Below, in pieces: positions 22,887 to 31,847 of a DNA stretch of 38,402 bases. The notes beneath the pieces were generated by a model. It ran no database searches. It saw nothing but the letters and a program-made list of their open reading frames with translations, and was not told where the DNA came from. Source of the DNA: an uncultured Selenomonadales bacterium (GTDB lineage: Bacteria; Bacillota; Negativicutes; Acidaminococcales; Acidaminococcaceae); the NCBI GenBank assembly GCA_900314855.1, contig OMWZ01000018.1, positions 1 to 38,402 on the forward strand, in the 5' to 3' direction. Within the stretch, counting starts at the first letter, position 1. Each line of letters opens with the position of its first letter. Both the position numbers and the translations under genes were made by a program.

Positions 22887-25676
22887 TTATTCTTCCACGA
22901 CGGAAGCGCAGCGCGCGCACAGGGTAGGATGCTTTTCATCCTGCCCGACCGTTTCGGAGTAAGTCCAGCAGCGTTCACACTTGTGGCCGCTGGCCGGTTT
23001 GACGAGGACTTTCAGGTCTTCGCGGGCCGTGGCTTCGCCGGCCGCCGTATCTTCGACGAGGGAAGCCTGGGAAACAATCAACAGGGCCGCCAGATCCTTT
23101 TCCACGGAACGCAGCAGCTTCAGGGCCTCGCCCGTCGCGTGCAGTTCGACCTGGGCGTCCAGGGAGTTGCCGATATCCTTGGCGCGGCGATGGATTTCCA
23201 AAACTTTCGTCACTTCGCCGCGGAGGGCGATGAACCGCTCCCACTTGTCTTCCATGGCGTCGTCGATGTATTCTTCCTTCGCTTCCGGCCACGGGACCAT
23301 CTGGACCGATTCGGGAGCGCCGGCAGGTTTGCGCAGGTACTGCCACGTTTCTTCCATAGTGAAGCTCAGGACCGGCATGAGCATGACGATCAGATCATAT
23401 AGGATTTCGTACATGGCGGTCTGGGCACTGCGGCGTTCCTTGCTGTCCGCCTTGCTGGCGTACAGGCGGTCCTTGACGATATCCAGGTAGAAGCTGGACA
23501 TCTCGACGGCGCAGAAATTATGGATAGCATGAGACATGACATGGAAGTCGTAGGCTTCGTACGCGGCCTTGACTTCCTTCTTCAGGGACTGGAGGCGCAT
23601 CAGGGCCCACTGGTCCAGTTCGGTCATATCCCGGAAATCAACTTTGTCCTTGTCATAGTCGAAATCATAGGTATTGCCCAGGATATAGCGGATTGTATTG
23701 CGGATCTTCCGGTACTGCTCGGCCAGCTGTTTCAGGATGACGTCGGAAATCCGGATGTCCTGCTTGTAGTCCGACGACGCGGCCCAGAGGCGGATGATGT
23801 CGGCGCCGTATTTCTTGATGACGTCACGCGGATCAATGCCGTTCCCCAGGGACTTGGACATCTTGCGGCCTTCGCCATCGACCACATAGCCGTGGGTCAG
23901 GACGGATTTGTACGGCGCGTGGCCCGTGACGGCGACAGACGTCAGCAGGGACGACTGGAACCAGCCGCGGTGCTGGTCGCTGCCTTCGAGGTACATATCG
24001 GCCGGCCATTGCAGTTCCGGACGTTTGCGCAGCACGCCCATATGGCTGGAACCGGAATCGAACCAGACGTCCATGATATCCTTTTCCTTGCGGAAATGGG
24101 TTCCCCCGCACTTGGCGCACTTCGTGCCTTCCGGCAGGAGTTCTTCCGCCGGATGGGCCCACCAGGCATCGCTGCCCTCCGTTTCAAAGATATCGGCCAC
24201 TTTTTCGATAGTCGCTTCGTTGACCAGCGGTTCCCCGCAGTCCTCGCAGTAGAAAATGGGAATCGGGACGCCCCAGACGCGCTGACGGCTGATGCACCAG
24301 TCGTGGCGGTCGGCAACCATGTTGTGGATGCGCGGTTCGCCCCAGGCCGGAATCCACTGGACTTCGTGGTGGATGGCGTGCAGGGCGGCGTCACGGAAGC
24401 CGTCGACAGAAGCGAACCACTGTTCCGTCGCGCGGTAGATGATGGGGTTTTTGCAGCGCCAGCAATGGGCGTACTGATGGTGGATGTTCTTTTTGCCGAG
24501 GAGCATGCCCAGTTCGGCCAGATACTTCAGGATCGGCACGTTGGCGTCAAAGACGAACATGCCCTGGAAGCGCTCGCCCGCTTCGGCGGTCATCTTGCCC
24601 TGCGCATCGACGGGGCAGACGATGGGCACGTTGTATTTCAGGCAGGTCAGATAGTCGACGTCGCCGTGGCCGCCGGCCGTATGCACGCAGCCCGTACCAG
24701 TTTCCAAGTCAACATAATCGGCCAGGCAAATGAGGGACTTGCGATGGTTGTATTCGGGGAACGGATGCTCGCATTCGCCGTATTCCATCTCACGGCCCTG
24801 GACCGTGCCCAGGACCTTGCCGAAGGTCAGGCCGCATTCGGCGGCCACATGATTCACCAGATCCGACGCCAGGAAGAGGACTTCGTCCCCGTTTTCCACG
24901 AAGGAATACTCGAAATCCGGGTTCAGGGTAACCGCCATATTGGCCGGAATCGTCCAGGGCGTCGTCGTCCAGATGACGACATAGACCGGGCGTCCGTTGA
25001 CGCCGGCCGGCGTCTTACCGTTGTCCTTGACCAGGGGGAACTTGACGAAAATCGTCGGTGTCTTCTGGTCGGCATATTCGATTTCCGCCTCGGCCAGGGC
25101 CGTTTCACAGTGGGGGCACCAGTAAACCGGTTTCAGGCCCTTGTAGATGTAGCCCTTGTTGGCCATCGCGCCGAAGACGCGGATCTGTTCCGCTTCAAAA
25201 GGATGGCGCAGAGTCAGGTAGGGATTGTCCCAGTCGCCGAGGACACCGAGACGTTTGAATTCCTCGCGCTGGATATCGATGTACTTGTGGGCATATTCGT
25301 TGCACTTGCCGCGCAGCTCCAGGGCCGTCATGCTGTGACGGTCCACGCCCATGGCGTTCAGGCAGGCGTGCTCGATAGGCATACCGTGCGTATCCCAGCC
25401 CGGCACATAGGGGGTATCGTAGCCCTGGGCGTACTTGTATTTGACGATGATATCCTTCAGGACCTTGTTCATCGCCGTCCCCATATGGATGTCGCCGTTG
25501 GCGTAGGGCGGGCCATCATGGAGAACCCATTTCGTGTGGCCTTCGTGCAGTTTCTGTTTCTTTTCGTAAATCTGGTTCGTATACCACCAGTCCAGATATT
25601 TCGGTTCCGCCTGCGGCAGGCCTGCCCGCATGGGGAACCCAGTCTGCGGCAGGTTCAACGTTTTGCTGTAATCCAT
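22887..25676 (-). CDS. ileS: Isoleucine-tRNA ligase
   Basis: This 929-residue class I aminoacyl-tRNA synthetase charges tRNA-Ile. The HIGH signature appears as GDIHMGTA within HDGPPYANGDIHMGTAMNK, and the KMSKS loop as GRKMSKSLGN. The CP1 editing domain lies between them, and the C-terminal zinc-binding domain reads CERCWTYSETVG then LCARC near the end. I start at the ATG at 25674-25676 with GGAGGAAG upstream; the open frame continues 39 codons into the T-box leader, which is untranslated. Expression is controlled by the T-box immediately upstream. Confidence 0.97.
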   Translation of the reverse strand: MDYSKTLNLPQTGFPMRAGLPQAEPKYLDWWYTNQIYEKKQKLHEGHTKWVLHDGPPYANGDIHMGTAMNKVLKDIIVKYKYAQGYDTPYVPGWDTHGMPIEHACLNAMGVDRHSMTALELRGKCNEYAHKYIDIQREEFKRLGVLGDWDNPYLTLRHPFEAEQIRVFGAMANKGYIYKGLKPVYWCPHCETALAEAEIEYADQKTPTIFVKFPLVKDNGKTPAGVNGRPVYVVIWTTTPWTIPANMAVTLNPDFEYSFVENGDEVLFLASDLVNHVAAECGLTFGKVLGTVQGREMEYGECEHPFPEYNHRKSLICLADYVDLETGTGCVHTAGGHGDVDYLTCLKYNVPIVCPVDAQGKMTAEAGERFQGMFVFDANVPILKYLAELGMLLGKKNIHHQYAHCWRCKNPIIYRATEQWFASVDGFRDAALHAIHHEVQWIPAWGEPRIHNMVADRHDWCISRQRVWGVPIPIFYCEDCGEPLVNEATIEKVADIFETEGSDAWWAHPAEELLPEGTKCAKCGGTHFRKEKDIMDVWFDSGSSHMGVLRKRPELQWPADMYLEGSDQHRGWFQSSLLTSVAVTGHAPYKSVLTHGYVVDGEGRKMSKSLGNGIDPRDVIKKYGADIIRLWAASSDYKQDIRISDVILKQLAEQYRKIRNTIRYILGNTYDFDYDKDKVDFRDMTELDQWALMRLQSLKKEVKAAYEAYDFHVMSHAIHNFCAVEMSSFYLDIVKDRLYASKADSKERRSAQTAMYEILYDLIVMLMPVLSFTMEETWQYLRKPAGAPESVQMVPWPEAKEEYIDDAMEDKWERFIALRGEVTKVLEIHRRAKDIGNSLDAQVELHATGEALKLLRSVEKDLAALLIVSQASLVEDTAAGEATAREDLKVLVKPASGHKCERCWTYSETVGQDEKHPTLCARCASVVEE

Positions 25677-25709
25677 CGTTCTTCCTCCTGATAATCCTTT
25701 TCTCTGCTT

Positions 25710-25995
25710 GCAAAAAAAATAAAGCCCCGACCCGCAAAGGGACGAGACTCTGTATACCCGTGGTACCACCCTCATGACGGCTCGCGCCGCCACTCATTCA
25801 GCACGATAACGTGTGCCGTTCCGTCCGGGCCTACTCTCCGCATGACACGGATTTTCAGCCGGAGGCTCCGAAGTGATGTTCCCCCGCTGCCGCTACCGTC
25901 CGGGCTTCCACCCTCCCCGGCTCGCTGTACCGCCGCAACAGGCTACTGTCTTCCTCATCGCCGTTGACACTATGGGTCAAGAACTTGTTAACGCC
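25710..25995 (-). promoter_or_regulatory. T-box riboswitch (Ile) controlling ileS
   Basis: The minus-strand leader contains the T-box sequence GGGTGGTACCACGGG at about 25757-25771, the element that pairs with the uncharged tRNA acceptor end. Upstream, GATGAGGAAGACAGTAG marks the start of stem I, followed by an AG-bulge-like region and GAACATCACTTC, where ATC is the isoleucine specifier codon. Downstream, GTCTCGTCCC pairs with GGGTCGGGGC, followed by a T-rich tract (about 25711-25750): the terminator arm. Uncharged tRNA-Ile should stabilise the antiterminator and raise ileS expression. Confidence 0.93.
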
Positions 25996-25999
25996 CATT

Positions 26000-26028
26000 A
26001 TTTTACTACTTTTGCCGCACGGCGTCAA
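26000..26028 (-). promoter_or_regulatory. Promoter of the T-box/ileS transcript
   Basis: Minus strand TTGACG (26023-26028), a 17-nt spacer and TAAAAT (26000-26005). It overlaps the last codons of the histidine phosphatase gene, so ileS has its own promoter. Confidence 0.7.
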
Positions 26029-26692
26029 CACTGCCGTACTTAAAGTCAAAGACACCGTACCCGTCCGTATGCAGGTGGGATAAATCGTTCAGCAGGAACA
26101 CGGCGTGCTCCTTCCACTTGTTGATGCCCAGGACGGTCACGCTCGACGGCAGGATGTCGACAGAAAAGCACAGGCGGTTCACATCGGCAATGTCCAGGCC
26201 CAGCCAGTGGAAGATAATATTCTGGATGGTGCCTTTGTGGGCCACGATCAGCAAATTCTCCCGTTCCAGCGAGATGTCCTCTTTCCGAAAGCCCGCAATG
26301 GTCCGCTGAAAAAAGCCCCGCCGCGTCTCCCCGCCGGGATAATTGCGGTGATCCAGCTCCCGCAGGGACGCAGGCGGATCGTACAGCAGGCGTGCCTCGC
26401 TCTCCGTCAGGCCCGCGGCCCGGCCATTGTTCTTTTCCCGCAGGAACGCGTATGTTTCCACGTTTTCGACGCGCAAGACGTCGGCAAAGATACGCGCCGA
26501 CTCCCGGGCCCGCTTCAAATCACTGCTGAGGATGCGCAGAGACACTTTCCGCCCGCGGAAATCCCCGGCCAGGCGGAGCGCCGCCTTGCGGATCTGCTCC
26601 CTGCCGCGTTCCGTCAACTCCGAATCGGTCCAGCCGCCCGTCAAATGCTCCGTGTGATGCGTCGCCTCTCCGTGCCGTACTAAAATAATCAT
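26006..26692 (-). CDS. Histidine phosphatase family protein
   Basis: This 228-residue protein has the phosphoglycerate-mutase-like fold. The phospho-acceptor motif is ILVRHGEATHH (residues 3-13; His8) and the second catalytic His is in LIVAHKGTIQNI. Conserved arginines appear in LRILSSDLKRARESARIFAD. Broad-specificity phosphatases such as CobC or PhoE-like enzymes share this pattern; cofactor-dependent mutases are usually about 250 residues with extra motifs not seen here. The substrate cannot be assigned. It follows divIVA by about 22 nt in the minus-strand run. Confidence 0.85.
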   Translation of the reverse strand: MIILVRHGEATHHTEHLTGGWTDSELTERGREQIRKAALRLAGDFRGRKVSLRILSSDLKRARESARIFADVLRVENVETYAFLREKNNGRAAGLTESEARLLYDPPASLRELDHRNYPGGETRRGFFQRTIAGFRKEDISLERENLLIVAHKGTIQNIIFHWLGLDIADVNRLCFSVDILPSSVTVLGINKWKEHAVFLLNDLSHLHTDGYGVFDFKYGSVDAVRQK

Positions 26693-26714
26693 CTTCCCAT
26701 CCCGGCGCGCTGCC

Positions 26715-27995
26715 CTACTTGACAGGATCCGCCGCGCCCGCTCCTTTCTCCACTGCCCCGGCCGTCGTGGCCGCGCCTGCCTGGACCGGCCGCGCCGCCG
26801 CGTCCGTCTTATCCGCCTGGATCGGCCGTACCGCCCCGCTGGGTTGCCGGACCGTGTTCAGTTTGCGCGTTACGATTTCCTGGACCTCTTGTTCGACGTT
26901 CAAGTCATCGTAATAGGACATTTGCGTCGTCAGGATGTTCTGCATCTGTTTGCGATGGGATACCGCGTTATCCAGCATTTTCTGATACACGTCCATAGCG
27001 GCGCCGGCCTTCGTCTCCGCTTCGAAAAGCATGTCATGGCTCCGCTGGGTGCAGTCGCGGAGAATGTCCTGGCTCTGCCCGGACGCTTTGTTCAGCAGAT
27101 CCTGCGCCTTACGGGCCGCCTCGTCCAACGCCTCCTGGGCCTGTTTCTGCGCCGATGCCACGATGTTGTGGGATTCCTTCAACGCGGCAGCCACCATGTC
27201 CTGGGACTGCTTCTGCGCCGACGTCACCATGCCCTGGCTCTGGGCGTTGGCCTGATCGATCATAAGCTGTGCCTTGCGGTTCGCGTCCGCCACGACCTGG
27301 TTCGCGTGAGCCGTCGATTCGGCCTGCAGCGTGCCCGCCTGTTCCCGCGCCTGGGACAGTAGGGCCCGCGACTTTTCGTCTGCCGAAACCTTCAGCTTCG
27401 CCGCCTCGATTTCCGCGGCGCTCTTCATTTTCTCCACAAAGGCTTTCGCGTCCTCGCACATGCGGTTCGTCGTATTTTCCGAATCCTTGAGCTGGTTCGA
27501 CGCATAAAGATCCGCCTCGTCGCGCTTTGATTTATTGTACTTGTCCGCGTCTCCACGCACCTTCATCGCGTAGGCGTCGGCGCCGTTGCGCACTTCCGAC
27601 GCGTACTTGTCGGCGGCGTCACGGATCTTTTTCACCTGCAGTTCCGCGTCCTGGGTCAGCTTCGCGCAGTACGCCGACGTTTCCTCGCGCTGCTTGCGGC
27701 ACTCCATCTCCACGGACTGGGCCATGACGGTGGCCTTCTGCTCGCTGCTGCGCTTCACCTCGTCCGCCGTTTCCTGCGCCACGGCGAGGGTGTTCTGCAT
27801 GGTCCCTTCCATACGCTGGTAATACTCCAGCTTGCTGCTGACCCGTTCCACCGTGTCCTTCAACTCGGCGTTATCCTGGTACAGCCGCTCGTAATCCTTG
27901 GTTACCTGGGCGAGGAATTGATTCACCTCTTCCTGGTCGTAGCCGCGGAAGCCCTTGGAAAAAGCCTTCCCCTTCAATTCCAACGGTGTCAACAT
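26715..27995 (-). CDS. divIVA: DivIVA-domain protein with long hendecad coiled coil
   Basis: This 426-residue protein has an N-terminal DivIVA domain (about 1-60) with LTPLELKGKAFSKGFRGYD and EEVNQFLAQV, which targets curved membrane at the septum and poles. It is followed by an almost continuous coiled coil to about residue 385. Residues 238-336 are nine consecutive 11-residue repeats starting with Ala or Cys (for example AQKQSQDMVAA). The C-terminus is a Pro/Ala-rich disordered tail. Most DivIVA proteins are 150-250 residues, so this one is greatly lengthened. It heads the division cluster with ylmH and sepF and probably acts as a scaffold for division-site selection. Confidence 0.9.
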   Translation of the reverse strand: MLTPLELKGKAFSKGFRGYDQEEVNQFLAQVTKDYERLYQDNAELKDTVERVSSKLEYYQRMEGTMQNTLAVAQETADEVKRSSEQKATVMAQSVEMECRKQREETSAYCAKLTQDAELQVKKIRDAADKYASEVRNGADAYAMKVRGDADKYNKSKRDEADLYASNQLKDSENTTNRMCEDAKAFVEKMKSAAEIEAAKLKVSADEKSRALLSQAREQAGTLQAESTAHANQVVADANRKAQLMIDQANAQSQGMVTSAQKQSQDMVAAALKESHNIVASAQKQAQEALDEAARKAQDLLNKASGQSQDILRDCTQRSHDMLFEAETKAGAAMDVYQKMLDNAVSHRKQMQNILTTQMSYYDDLNVEQEVQEIVTRKLNTVRQPSGAVRPIQADKTDAAARPVQAGAATTAGAVEKGAGAADPVK

Positions 27996-28010
27996 GGCTG
28001 CCTTTCCTCC

Positions 28011-28796
28011 TTAGATGTAGCGCTTCAGCGTAATACTGAAACGGCCTTTTTTGGTGGTTCCCCGGACTTCCGCCAATTCTACCCGGCCCCGGCCGCGGAA
28101 CGAAAGGACGTCGCCTTCCGCCACTGCCTGGGCGGCATTCTTCGCTTCTTTCCAGTTGATTTTCACATTCTGGCTCTTGATCTCGTCGGCCATGCGGGAC
28201 CGGCTCGTGCCGTAGCCCGCCGCGGCGACGGCGTCCAGCCGCAGGGCCGCCACGGTAGCGCTGATGATCTTCACCTTTTCTTCCCGGGCCTGCAGGGCCC
28301 CGCGCTCCAGGGGCGTCACGGTCACGCTGGCCGCGCCGATGTCCGTCAGGTTGCTCTCCAGATAATTGCCGAAGGCCTGATCGATCACCAGCTGCGCCCC
28401 TTCGGGCACGAAGACGATGTCGCCCAGGATTTCCCGGCGGCAGCCCATGCCCATGAAGGCGCCCAGGACATCGCGGTGACCCAGGTCGTAATACCGCTTG
28501 TCCCACGCCACAAGATAGGCCGCAATGCCGAAATCGGGCACGCCACGGAAGCCGTCGGACACAAAAGCGGCCTTGACGCGCTCCGCGTTGGGAAAGCCGC
28601 CGTCGGTCACCAATGCGATGTCCGGAAAGTTCGCCGCGACGATTTTCGCCGTATTCTGTTCGTGGGGATCGAGGAACTCCGTCACGCGGAACGTATTCGA
28701 GCGTTTCACCCGTTCCGCCAGGTCGATCAATTTGGCCGCCAGCTCCTCGTCGCCGCTGCCTTGGAAGTACTTCCGTATTTTATCCCGTTCTGCCAT
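28011..28796 (-). CDS. ylmH: S4-domain RNA-binding protein YlmH
   Basis: This 261-residue protein of the YlmH family is encoded in the division cluster of Bacillota. The C-terminal S4 RNA-binding domain (about 185-255) carries SRSRMADEIKSQNVKINWKE and a basic end (KKGRFSITLKRYI). The N-terminal part contains DPHEQNTAKIVAANFPDIAL, typical of the family. YlmH homologues bind ribosomal complexes and take part in rescue of stalled ribosomes. It lies between divIVA and proC with short gaps. Confidence 0.92.
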   Translation of the reverse strand: MAERDKIRKYFQGSGDEELAAKLIDLAERVKRSNTFRVTEFLDPHEQNTAKIVAANFPDIALVTDGGFPNAERVKAAFVSDGFRGVPDFGIAAYLVAWDKRYYDLGHRDVLGAFMGMGCRREILGDIVFVPEGAQLVIDQAFGNYLESNLTDIGAASVTVTPLERGALQAREEKVKIISATVAALRLDAVAAAGYGTSRSRMADEIKSQNVKINWKEAKNAAQAVAEGDVLSFRGRGRVELAEVRGTTKKGRFSITLKRYI

Positions 28797-28808
28797 TCCT
28801 GGTTTTCC

Positions 28809-29636
28809 TTACTTGTTTCCCTTCAACTCTTCACTGCGGTCGAGGACCGCCTGCACCGCGTCGTACATGGCGCCGCGCACGCCGTGGTTCTCCAGGGCGT
28901 GGATGCCCGCGATGGTCGTCCCGCCGGGGCTCGTCACCTGGTCCCGCAGGACGTCCGGGTGGAGGCCTGTTTCGAGGACCATGCGGCCGGCGCCGGCAAA
29001 GGTCTGCGCCGCCAGCTTGATAGCTGTCGCCCGGGGCAGTCCCGCCATCACGCCGGCGTCGGCCAGCGCGTCTACCAAAATATAGACGTACCCCGGTCCA
29101 CACCCCGAAACGGCCGTGACGGCTTCTATCTCTTTTTCTTGGAGGACGACCACTTCCCCGCAGGCGCCGAAAATCGTTTTCGCATCTTCCAGGGCGTCCG
29201 CCGGCACGCCGTCTCCGGGGGCAAGGGCCGTCATGCCCGCGCCGACCGCCAGGGGCGTGTTCGGCATGGCGCGGATCACCGCGTGGCCTGGGAAAATCCC
29301 GGTCAGGCGGGCAATCGGCACAGATCCCATAATGGACAGGATGACGGCCTTGTCCGGCAGGGCCGCCGCCACATCGGGCGTCAGGGCGTCGTTCACCATC
29401 TGGGGTTTCACGGCCAGGATGACCAGGTCCGCGTCCCGCACGGCGGCGGCGTTATCCGTCAAAGCCGTCACGCCGTACGCCGCGCGCAGGTACTCCGCCC
29501 GCTCCGGCCGGTGGGCGCCGACGAACAGGTTTTCCGCCGGCAGCAGGCCTGCCGCCACGATTCCTTTCAGGATGGCCTCTCCCATGGCGCCGCCGCCAAT
29601 CAAGGCCAGGTTCCGCAAATGCAATGTCTGGGACAT
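28809..29636 (-). CDS. proC: Pyrroline-5-carboxylate reductase
   Basis: This 275-residue NAD(P)H-dependent enzyme performs the last step of proline biosynthesis. The Rossmann dinucleotide motif LALIGGGAMGEAI is at residues 10-22, followed by VILAVKPQM and VIRAMPNTP. The C-terminal dimerisation domain contains the P5C signature region, with VSGCGPGYVYILVDALADAG, and DQVTSPGGTTIAG. Length and motifs are complete. Location between ylmH and sepF is common in Bacillota division clusters. Confidence 0.95.
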   Translation of the reverse strand: MSQTLHLRNLALIGGGAMGEAILKGIVAAGLLPAENLFVGAHRPERAEYLRAAYGVTALTDNAAAVRDADLVILAVKPQMVNDALTPDVAAALPDKAVILSIMGSVPIARLTGIFPGHAVIRAMPNTPLAVGAGMTALAPGDGVPADALEDAKTIFGACGEVVVLQEKEIEAVTAVSGCGPGYVYILVDALADAGVMAGLPRATAIKLAAQTFAGAGRMVLETGLHPDVLRDQVTSPGGTTIAGIHALENHGVRGAMYDAVQAVLDRSEELKGNK

Positions 29637-29642
29637 TTTTCC

Positions 29643-30155
29643 TTACCCCCGGTCCATGCCGTACAGTTCCGCCTCGGCGTCCACATTCACATTGTGGGGC
29701 GCGCAGACGAGGATATTCGGTCCGATGCCGCGGATCGTGCCGTGCAGGGCGTAGACCGTCCCTGTTACAAAATCTGTAATCCGCTGGCGGACCGGCATGT
29801 CCGTATTTTCAAAATTGACCACCACGGGCTGGTCCTTGGCCAGACAGTCCGCAATGGTCTGGCAGTCGTCAAAGCCCGCAGGCTCCAGGACGACGACGCG
29901 GATGTCCGTCATAGCCTTCATCTGGATCAGGTTCGTATCCTGTTTTTTCCTGCCGCGGCGGAAGAAGGACCTCTTTTCCTTCCCTTCCGGCTCTTCCGCG
30001 GCCGGGACGCCGCCCTTGCGCGCCGTCACGGCAGGAGCCGGCTTGGCAGGCTGTTCCGCCTCTTCTTCCGGCATGCCTTCCAGTTCCATGTCCTCTTCCG
30101 GGTCATACAAGCCCAGCGCATCGGAAATACGGTCCAAAATACGTTTTTTCGCCAT
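29643..30155 (-). CDS. sepF: Cell division protein SepF
   Basis: This 170-residue cytosolic protein forms arcs that anchor FtsZ to the membrane. The N-terminal amphipathic helix is MAKKRILDRISDALGLYD, then a long acidic/Pro-Ala linker, a basic patch (RRGRKKQ) and the C-terminal SepF domain (about 85-165: VLEPAGFDDCQTIADCL, VVVNFEN, RITDFVTGTVYALHG). I start at the ATG at 30153-30155 because GGAGGTAAACA precedes it; the longer frame to 30248 has no site and overlaps yggS. Confidence 0.93.
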   Translation of the reverse strand: MAKKRILDRISDALGLYDPEEDMELEGMPEEEAEQPAKPAPAVTARKGGVPAAEEPEGKEKRSFFRRGRKKQDTNLIQMKAMTDIRVVVLEPAGFDDCQTIADCLAKDQPVVVNFENTDMPVRQRITDFVTGTVYALHGTIRGIGPNILVCAPHNVNVDAEAELYGMDRG

Positions 30156-30213
30156 TGTTTGTTTACCTCCGCCTTCTCCCATCAGGAAACATTCCCTGTC
30201 CATCCATCCCCAC

Positions 30214-30936
30214 TCAATAATTGCGCAGACTGTAGTCCCGCGGGCCAAACAAGGCCGTCCCGACGCGGACCAGATTGGCCCCTTCCTCCACGGCCAGGGG
30301 AAAATCCCCGCTCATGCCCATGGAAAGCCAGTCGATACGGGGACGCCGCGCTTTGAGTTCACAAAAGCGCTCGTAGCCGCCGTGGAATACCCGCCGGATC
30401 AGGGCTTCGTCGTCTGTCGCCGGCGCGATGACCATGACACCACGGACCGACAAATTGCCGTACTGGTCCAGCAGGGGCAGGACGGCTTCGTAGTCCTCCG
30501 GGGAAAAGCCTGTCTTTTGCGGTTCCCTTGCCACATTGACTTGCAGGAGGATATCCTGCTTCTTGCCCAGCTTGCCGGCTTCCTTGTCCAATTCCGCCAA
30601 TAGTTCCCGGCTATCGACGGATTCGATCAAATCGAAGAGGGCCACAGCCTTTTTCGCCTTGTTTCCCTGTAAATGGCCGATCAGGTGCCACGTCCCGGCA
30701 TGTCCCAAGAGTTCCTGTTTCGCCCGGGCCTCCTGGACGCGGTTCTCCCCGATGTTGGAAACGCCCAGGGCCTGGATGGCCGGAATGATTTCGGGCGGAT
30801 GGTTCTTCGTCACCGCCACAAGGGTGACCTCCGTCCCCGTTTCCATGGGTCCGCCGCGGTGCTGCAGGGCTTCGGCGATGCGGCCCCGGACCTGGGTAAG
30901 ATTGTCTGCCAGCATAGGCTCCACTTCCTTTGTCAT
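30214..30936 (-). CDS. yggS: YggS-family PLP homeostasis protein
   Basis: This 240-residue protein is a single-domain alanine-racemase-fold PLP carrier (YggS/PROSC/YlmE). The PLP lysine is in LVAVTKNHPPEI. Other family motifs are IGENRVQEARAK, WHLIGHLQGNKAKKA, SVDSRELL, and SMGMSGDFPLAVEEGANLVR with the phosphate-binding residues, ending VGTALFGPRDY. No racemase activity is expected; it balances PLP and amino-acid pools. It lies between pgeF and sepF. Confidence 0.94.
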   Translation of the reverse strand: MTKEVEPMLADNLTQVRGRIAEALQHRGGPMETGTEVTLVAVTKNHPPEIIPAIQALGVSNIGENRVQEARAKQELLGHAGTWHLIGHLQGNKAKKAVALFDLIESVDSRELLAELDKEAGKLGKKQDILLQVNVAREPQKTGFSPEDYEAVLPLLDQYGNLSVRGVMVIAPATDDEALIRRVFHGGYERFCELKARRPRIDWLSMGMSGDFPLAVEEGANLVRVGTALFGPRDYSLRNY

Positions 30937-30952
30937 GTCTTTCTATTTTACT

Positions 30953-31813
30953 CTATTTTTCCCGTTTTTGCAAAAGCGGACGGCACAGGCAGACTCCCAT
31001 ACGGCCGGTCTTCCCCTGCTCGTACCGGTAGGAATAGAAAAGCTCGTGATGGGTTTCCGTACAGATACCCGCCGTGGCAATACGCTCCGGCAGCACACCG
31101 GCCGCCTGGAGCTGGGCTTTGTTGACGCCCCACAGGTCGAGGTGATACCGGCCCGGCGCCGTAGGATGGAAAAAGTCGGTGTAGGCCTGCATCTGCTGTT
31201 TGACCGTATTGTCCACTTCGTAGCAGCACGGCCCGATGGACGGCCCGATGGCCGCCAGCAAATCGCGGGGCCGGACGCCGAAGTGTTCCGTCAGGGCCGT
31301 CACCGTCTTTTTCGCGATTTCCGCCGCCGTTCCGCGCCAGCCCGCGTGGGCCAGGCCGATGGCACCGGTCACGGGGTCCGCCAGCAGGACGGGCGTGCAG
31401 TCCGCGTAGAACAACAGCAGGGGCACGTCGGACAGACACGTAACCAGGGCATCCGTCCCGGCGACCGTCCCGCGCCAGTGCCTCCCATCCGGCGCCACCG
31501 TATCCGACAGGGCAAAAGCGCCGCTGCCCACGGCGGCTTCCGTCACGACGGCCACACGGTCCCCGTGGACCTGGGCACACGTCGTAAACCGGGCCGGGTC
31601 CACGCCGAGGGCCCGGGCAAAACGCACCCGGCCGGCCCGGACCTTGTCCGGGTCATCGCCGACGTGAAGGGCCAGGTTCAAGGTTCCCGGCACCAGGGTG
31701 CTGTCCCCGTGCAGGCGGCAGGAGCAAGCCGTAAGGAAACCGGCCTCCGCGAAAGACGGAAAGGCGCCCCACCACAGTCCATCCCGTTGTTGCAAGACAA
31801 ACGAATCCTTCAT
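30953..31813 (-). CDS. pgeF: Peptidoglycan editing factor PgeF (laccase-domain protein)
   Basis: This 286-residue YfiH/PgeF (Cu-oxidase_4) protein hydrolyses mis-incorporated L-Ser-containing muropeptide precursors. Conserved metal/catalytic residues appear in TTCAQVHGDRVAVV, YADCTPVLLADP and IGLAHAGWRGTA, then GPSIGPCCYEVD. I start at the ATG at 31811-31813 with GGGAGGGAA upstream, which matches the family N-terminus; the open frame to 32053 overlaps the radical SAM gene and is not supported. It is part of the minus-strand division run. Confidence 0.92.
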   Translation of the reverse strand: MKDSFVLQQRDGLWWGAFPSFAEAGFLTACSCRLHGDSTLVPGTLNLALHVGDDPDKVRAGRVRFARALGVDPARFTTCAQVHGDRVAVVTEAAVGSGAFALSDTVAPDGRHWRGTVAGTDALVTCLSDVPLLLFYADCTPVLLADPVTGAIGLAHAGWRGTAAEIAKKTVTALTEHFGVRPRDLLAAIGPSIGPCCYEVDNTVKQQMQAYTDFFHPTAPGRYHLDLWGVNKAQLQAAGVLPERIATAGICTETHHELFYSYRYEQGKTGRMGVCLCRPLLQKREK

Positions 31814-31847
31814 AGAAGATTCCCTCCCTTTCCTCGTCCCCTGACCG

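Noticed and set aside
22444..22920. Minus-strand open frame of 158 codons opposite the small 79-residue gene
   Set aside because: It crosses the bidirectional terminator and has a valine-rich, non-protein-like middle. The plus-strand gene has a proper Shine-Dalgarno.
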